Shown here: positions 60,529 through 64,000 of the stretch, one piece after another
Position numbering within the stretch: the first letter of the stretch is position 1
How the letters are laid out: every line of letters starts with the position of its first letter
Source: Solidesulfovibrio fructosivorans JJ]
GTDB lineage: Bacteria; Desulfobacterota; Desulfovibrionia; Desulfovibrionales; Desulfovibrionaceae
Direction of reading: 5' to 3'
DNA: 64,000 nucleotides
Assembly (NCBI RefSeq): GCF_000179555.1
Contig: NZ_AECZ01000008.1
Location: forward strand, 1 to 64,000
Made by a program: the position numbers and the translations under genes
Notes under the pieces: generated by a model
Databases searched by the model: none
What the model was told of the DNA's origin: nothing
The model's input: only the letters and a program-made list of their open reading frames with translations

Positions 60529-62126
60529 GCGTCAACGACATGCCCTGGCAGGTGGACTGGGACATCAACACCTGCGCCCTGTGCGGCCGTTGCACGTCCG
60601 TGTGTCCGGTCAACGCCATCGAACTCGGCGTATTTCGCAAGCGTATCCTCAAGACGCCGGAAGCCCTGGAAAAAAAGGGCAAGTCCCGCTTTTCCGTCTA
60701 TTACGGCATCCGTCAGCGCACCGACCCGGCCTACCACTGCATCGGCTGCTCCATGTGCAACATGGTCTGCCCCAACAACGCCATCACCCCGCGCCTGCGC
60801 CCCGAAGCCACCACGCTCAAGTTCCACAACAACCGCGGCGGCCAGGCCCGCACCCGCGGCGGCCGGCGCAACGATCCGGGCAGCCTGCTCGACCAGATCA
60901 AGTTCATCCGCATCTCCATGCTCACCGACCCGGCGCTCGACGCCGGCCGGCACGAGTTCGAGCTGCGCACCCTCCTCGGCCGGGTGCAGCCCCCCGAGGA
61001 AGGCCTCCACGCCCTGGAAGAACACGCCTGGGTGCCGGCCGTGCGCGAGATCTACCCGCTGATGATCGGCTCCATGTCCTTCGGCGCCCTTTCCCCCAAC
61101 ATGTGGGAAGGGCTGATCATGGGCGTGACCTACTTAAACGAGGAAATGGGCATGCCGGTGCGCATGGCGACGGGCGAGGGCGGCTGTCCGCCGCGCCTTT
61201 TGCGCTCCCGCTTCCTCAAGTACGTGGTGCTCCAGATCGCCTCGGGCTACTTCGGCTGGGACGAGATCATAAAGGCCCTGCCGGACATGAAGGAAGACCC
61301 CTGCGCCATCGAGATCAAGTACGGCCAGGGGGCCAAGCCCGGCGACGGCGGGCTCCTCATGTGGTACAAGGTCAACAAGCTCATCGCCGCCATTCGCGGC
61401 GTGCCCCAGGGCGTGTCCCTGCCGAGCCCGCCCACCCACCAGACCCAGTATTCCATCGAGGAGTCCGTGGCCAAGATGATCCAGTCCATGTCCATGGCCT
61501 GGGGATTCCGCGTCCCGGTCTACCCGAAGATTTCCGCCACCACCTCGGCCACGGCGGTGCTCAACAACCTCGTGCGCAACCCCTACGCGGCCGGGCTCGC
61601 CATCGACGGCGAGGACGGCGGCACGGGCGCGGCCTACAACGTCTCCATGAACCACATGGGGCACCCCATCGCGTCCAACCTGCGCGACTGCTACGAAGAC
61701 CTGTGCACCGCCGGCAAGCAGAACGAGATTCCGCTCATTGCCGGAGGCGGCATCGGCAAAAACGGCAACCTCGCCGCCAACGCCGCCGCGCTGATCATGC
61801 TCGGCGCCAGCGCCGTGCAGTCGGGCAAGTACATGATGCAGGCCGCTGCCGGCTGCCTGGGCTCCGAGCGCGACCGGTGCAACGTGTGCAACATCGGCGT
61901 GTGCCCCAAGGGCATCACCTCCCAGGACCCGCGCCTGTACCGGCGGCTGGACCCGGAAAAGGTGGCCGAGCGCCTGGTGGACGTGTTCCTCTCCTTTGAC
62001 ACCGAACTGCGCAAGATCGTCGCCCCGCTCGGACGTTCCACGTCGCTGCCCATCGGCATGTCCGACGCGCTCGGCATCAGCGATTACCACGCGTCCCAGC
62101 GCCTCAAGATCAAGTACGTGGTCTAG
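60492..62126 (+). CDS. Glutamate synthase, FMN/iron-sulfur synthase part
   Basis: It makes glutamate from 2-oxoglutarate and ammonia. Starting at ATG 60492 (AAGAGG upstream) it has 544 residues. Two ferredoxin-type motifs lead (CALCGRCTSVCP, CIGCSMCNMVCP), then the FMN barrel (MIGSMSFGALSPNMWEGL, MATGEGGCPPRLL, IKYGQGAKPGDGG, AIDGEDGGTGAAY) and a [3Fe-4S] Cys cluster (CNVCNIGVCPKGI). The N-terminal ferredoxin clusters are absent from the E. coli enzyme. Confidence 0.93.
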   Translation: MQSTAVITPSTLSVNDMPWQVDWDINTCALCGRCTSVCPVNAIELGVFRKRILKTPEALEKKGKSRFSVYYGIRQRTDPAYHCIGCSMCNMVCPNNAITPRLRPEATTLKFHNNRGGQARTRGGRRNDPGSLLDQIKFIRISMLTDPALDAGRHEFELRTLLGRVQPPEEGLHALEEHAWVPAVREIYPLMIGSMSFGALSPNMWEGLIMGVTYLNEEMGMPVRMATGEGGCPPRLLRSRFLKYVVLQIASGYFGWDEIIKALPDMKEDPCAIEIKYGQGAKPGDGGLLMWYKVNKLIAAIRGVPQGVSLPSPPTHQTQYSIEESVAKMIQSMSMAWGFRVPVYPKISATTSATAVLNNLVRNPYAAGLAIDGEDGGTGAAYNVSMNHMGHPIASNLRDCYEDLCTAGKQNEIPLIAGGGIGKNGNLAANAAALIMLGASAVQSGKYMMQAAAGCLGSERDRCNVCNIGVCPKGITSQDPRLYRRLDPEKVAERLVDVFLSFDTELRKIVAPLGRSTSLPIGMSDALGISDYHASQRLKIKYVV

Positions 62127-62176
62127 GCGGCGGCCCGGCGAAACAGAACCCCAGCAGCAGCAAGGCAGCAACGCAC

Positions 62177-64000
62177 ATGGCACAGCAAAGCGTTACCATA
62201 CACGGCATCGAAAACGGCCACCGGGTGGATTCCCGCATCCTCGAGGAGCGCATCCAGCGGGCCGTGACCCAGGGAGCCCGCGAACTTCTCGTCGAGGCCG
62301 ACGGCCAGCACGGCATCGGCGGCCGCCTTTTCGTCTCCCGCAACGAACCCATCACCGTGCGCGTCACCGGAGCCCCGGGCCAGCGCACCGGCTCCATGGG
62401 CTTCCCGGGCACGAAAATCATCATCGACGCCCCGACCTCGGACGACGTGGGCTGGCTCAACGCCGGGGCCGAGATCGTAGTGCTCGGCAACGCCGGCAAC
62501 GGCGCGGCCAACGGCATGGCCCAGGGCAAGGTCATGGTCGCCGGCAACCTTGGCGCGCGCGGCATGACCATGACCAAGCGCAACCCCAAGTACGCGGCCC
62601 CGGAAATGTGGGTGCTTGGGAGCGTTGGCGACTATTTCGCCGAGTTCATGGCCGGCGGCACGGCCGTGGTCTGCGGCTTTGAGCCGCAAAACCCCGACAA
62701 TATCCTTGGCTACCGGCCCTGCGTCGGCATGGTCGGCGGCCAGATCTTCTTCCGCGGCCCCTACAAGGGCTTCTCCCTGGCCGACGCCAAGCTCGCGCCC
62801 ATCGACGACGCGGCCTACGCCTGGCTGACCGAAAACCTGCGCGCCTACCTCGACGCCATCGGCAAGCCGGAACTCTACGAGACCCTGGCCGTGCGCGAAG
62901 AGTGGCAGCTTATCGCCGCCCGCACGCCGGTCGAAAAAACCGGCCGGGTCCGCCGCTCCATGGACGAATTCCGCGCCAACGTCTGGGATGCGGAACTCGG
63001 CAAGGGCGGACTCATCGGCGACCTGGACGACAGCGACAGAAGCCCCATCCCGCTGATCGTCAACGGCGAGCTGCGCCGGTTCGTCCCGGTCTGGGAAAAC
63101 AAGAAATACCTTTCGCCCTGCCAGGCCAGCTGCCCCACCGGCATTCCGGTCCAGAAGCGCTGGCAGCTCGTGCGCGACGGGCTCATGGACGAGGCCATGG
63201 ATCTGGCGCTGGCCTACACGCCCTTCCCGGCCACGGTCTGCGGCTACCTGTGCCCGAACCTGTGCATGCAGGGCTGCACGCGCAACATCGGCCACATGCT
63301 GCCCCTCGACACGGCCCTGCTCGGCAAGGCCAACGTCAAGGCCGGCCATCTGCCCAAGCTCCCGCCCCTTTCCGGCAAGCGGGTGGCCGTCATCGGCGGC
63401 GGCCCGGCCGGCATGTCCGTGGCCTGGCAATTGCGCCTGGCCGGCCATGACGCCGTGATCTACGACCCGGCCGAAAAGCTCGGCGGCAAGATTTCCGCCG
63501 CCATCCCCGCCAGCCGCATTCCCCAGGAGGTCCTGGAGGCCGAAATCAAACGCGCCCAGGAAGTCCTGCCCCATATCCGGTTCCACAAGGCCATCACGGG
63601 TGAGGAATTCGCCCAGATCGTGGCCGACTACGACTTCACGGTCCTGGCCGCCGGCGCCAGCATCCCGCGCATGCTGCCCGTTCCCGGCAAGGAGCTGGCC
63701 ACCCCGGCGCTCACCTTCCTCAAGGCCGCCAAAAAGGGCACGGCCAGGGTCGGCAAGACCGTGGTCATCATCGGCGCGGGCAACGTGGGCTGCGACGTGG
63801 CCACCGAGGCCGCGCGCCTGGGGGCCGAATCCGTCACCCTCATCGACATCCAGACCCCGGCCTCCTTTGGCAAGGAACGCAAGGACGCCGAGGCCGCGGG
63901 CGCCAAGTTCAAGTGGCCCTGCTTCACCAAGGAGATCACGTCCGAGGGCGTGACCTTGCAATCCGGCGAAGTGATCCCGGCCGACACCGTCATCCTGTCG
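62177..64000 (+). CDS. Glutamate synthase GXGXG part fused to NADPH-dependent small subunit (runs off right edge)
   Basis: The frame is open for 608 codons to the window end. Residues 1-230 are the GXGXG beta-helix domain of the large subunit (TGSMGFPGTKIIIDAP, GNAGNGAANGMAQGKVMVAG). From about 300 comes GltD: iron-sulfur Cys (LSPCQASCPTGIPVQ, CGYLCPNLCMQGCTR), the FAD fold (VAVIGGGPAGMSVAW) and the NADPH fold (VVIIGAGNVGCDVATEAAR). In many organisms these two are separate genes. ATG 62177 is chosen by length and fit; the upstream AAGGCAGC is a weak ribosome site. Confidence 0.9.
   Translation, partial: MAQQSVTIHGIENGHRVDSRILEERIQRAVTQGARELLVEADGQHGIGGRLFVSRNEPITVRVTGAPGQRTGSMGFPGTKIIIDAPTSDDVGWLNAGAEIVVLGNAGNGAANGMAQGKVMVAGNLGARGMTMTKRNPKYAAPEMWVLGSVGDYFAEFMAGGTAVVCGFEPQNPDNILGYRPCVGMVGGQIFFRGPYKGFSLADAKLAPIDDAAYAWLTENLRAYLDAIGKPELYETLAVREEWQLIAARTPVEKTGRVRRSMDEFRANVWDAELGKGGLIGDLDDSDRSPIPLIVNGELRRFVPVWENKKYLSPCQASCPTGIPVQKRWQLVRDGLMDEAMDLALAYTPFPATVCGYLCPNLCMQGCTRNIGHMLPLDTALLGKANVKAGHLPKLPPLSGKRVAVIGGGPAGMSVAWQLRLAGHDAVIYDPAEKLGGKISAAIPASRIPQEVLEAEIKRAQEVLPHIRFHKAITGEEFAQIVADYDFTVLAAGASIPRMLPVPGKELATPALTFLKAAKKGTARVGKTVVIIGAGNVGCDVATEAARLGAESVTLIDIQTPASFGKERKDAEAAGAKFKWPCFTKEITSEGVTLQSGEVIPADTVILS

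Overview
The window is about 64 kb of GC-rich bacterial chromosome. I infer a sulfate-reducing deltaproteobacterium of the Desulfovibrio/Solidesulfovibrio group. The grounds are the base composition, the archaeal-type three-gene glutamate synthase with ferredoxin-like clusters, the class II aldolase type, the Lon-like protease, a CbiK-type chelatase and the dense two-component/c-di-GMP signalling. The species cannot be fixed from the sequence alone. I recognise no rRNA, tRNA, CRISPR array, phage or intact insertion sequence.

Layout. 1-4651: envelope-type genes (secreted protein cut by the left edge, SGNH hydrolase, an AMIN-domain protein apparently split by a one-base shift) and small proteins of unknown function, two of which share a domain. 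4843-6910: hisI-hisG and a vapBC toxin-antitoxin pair. 7013-12205: rlmN, a hairpin-packed intergenic stretch, then pyrB-pyrC plus an HD protein that looks like a CCA-adding enzyme with a degenerate catalytic domain. 12403-19091: a QueG-like iron-sulfur protein, then sensor kinase, ftsE, ftsX and cbiK in one direction, and an NlpC/P60 lipoprotein. 19467-24753: branched-chain amino acid ABC operon (livG-K-H-M-F plus a small gene). 24903-29378: unknown membrane protein, FlaG-like protein, EamA exporter, class II aldolase, YbhB-type protein. 29491-36946: a K+ channel overlapping a cyclic-nucleotide-binding protein, a protein of unknown function, a Lon-like protease, an acyltransferase, sfsA. 37037-43035: aspartate aminotransferase, an NtrB/NtrC-type pair, a diguanylate cyclase. 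43221-46166: a MrfA-like helicase fused to a MrfB-like exonuclease. 46674-50139: a nitrate/sulfonate/thiamine-precursor type ABC importer with two different permeases. 50226-53573: a low-GC, stand-alone superfamily 1 helicase, the best candidate for a transferred and possibly defence-related gene. 53843-58910: choline oxidation to glycine betaine (gntR-betA-betB) with a choline-binding protein. 59398-64000: glutamate synthase, open at the right edge.

The feature that ties the window together is a family of perfect GC-rich hairpins in the gaps between genes. One composite type (two different hairpins facing each other about 100 bp apart) occurs at 31277, 36020, 41250, 53711 (damaged) and 54842, with half copies at 21461 and 46225. 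A second type supplies hairpins at 8512-8593, 24860, 46180, 47440 and 47580-47647. Copies sit at gene ends, mostly between converging genes, like bidirectional terminators. They have also become part of genes: three reading frames take their stop codon from a hairpin, and two genes take their Shine-Dalgarno sequence from one.
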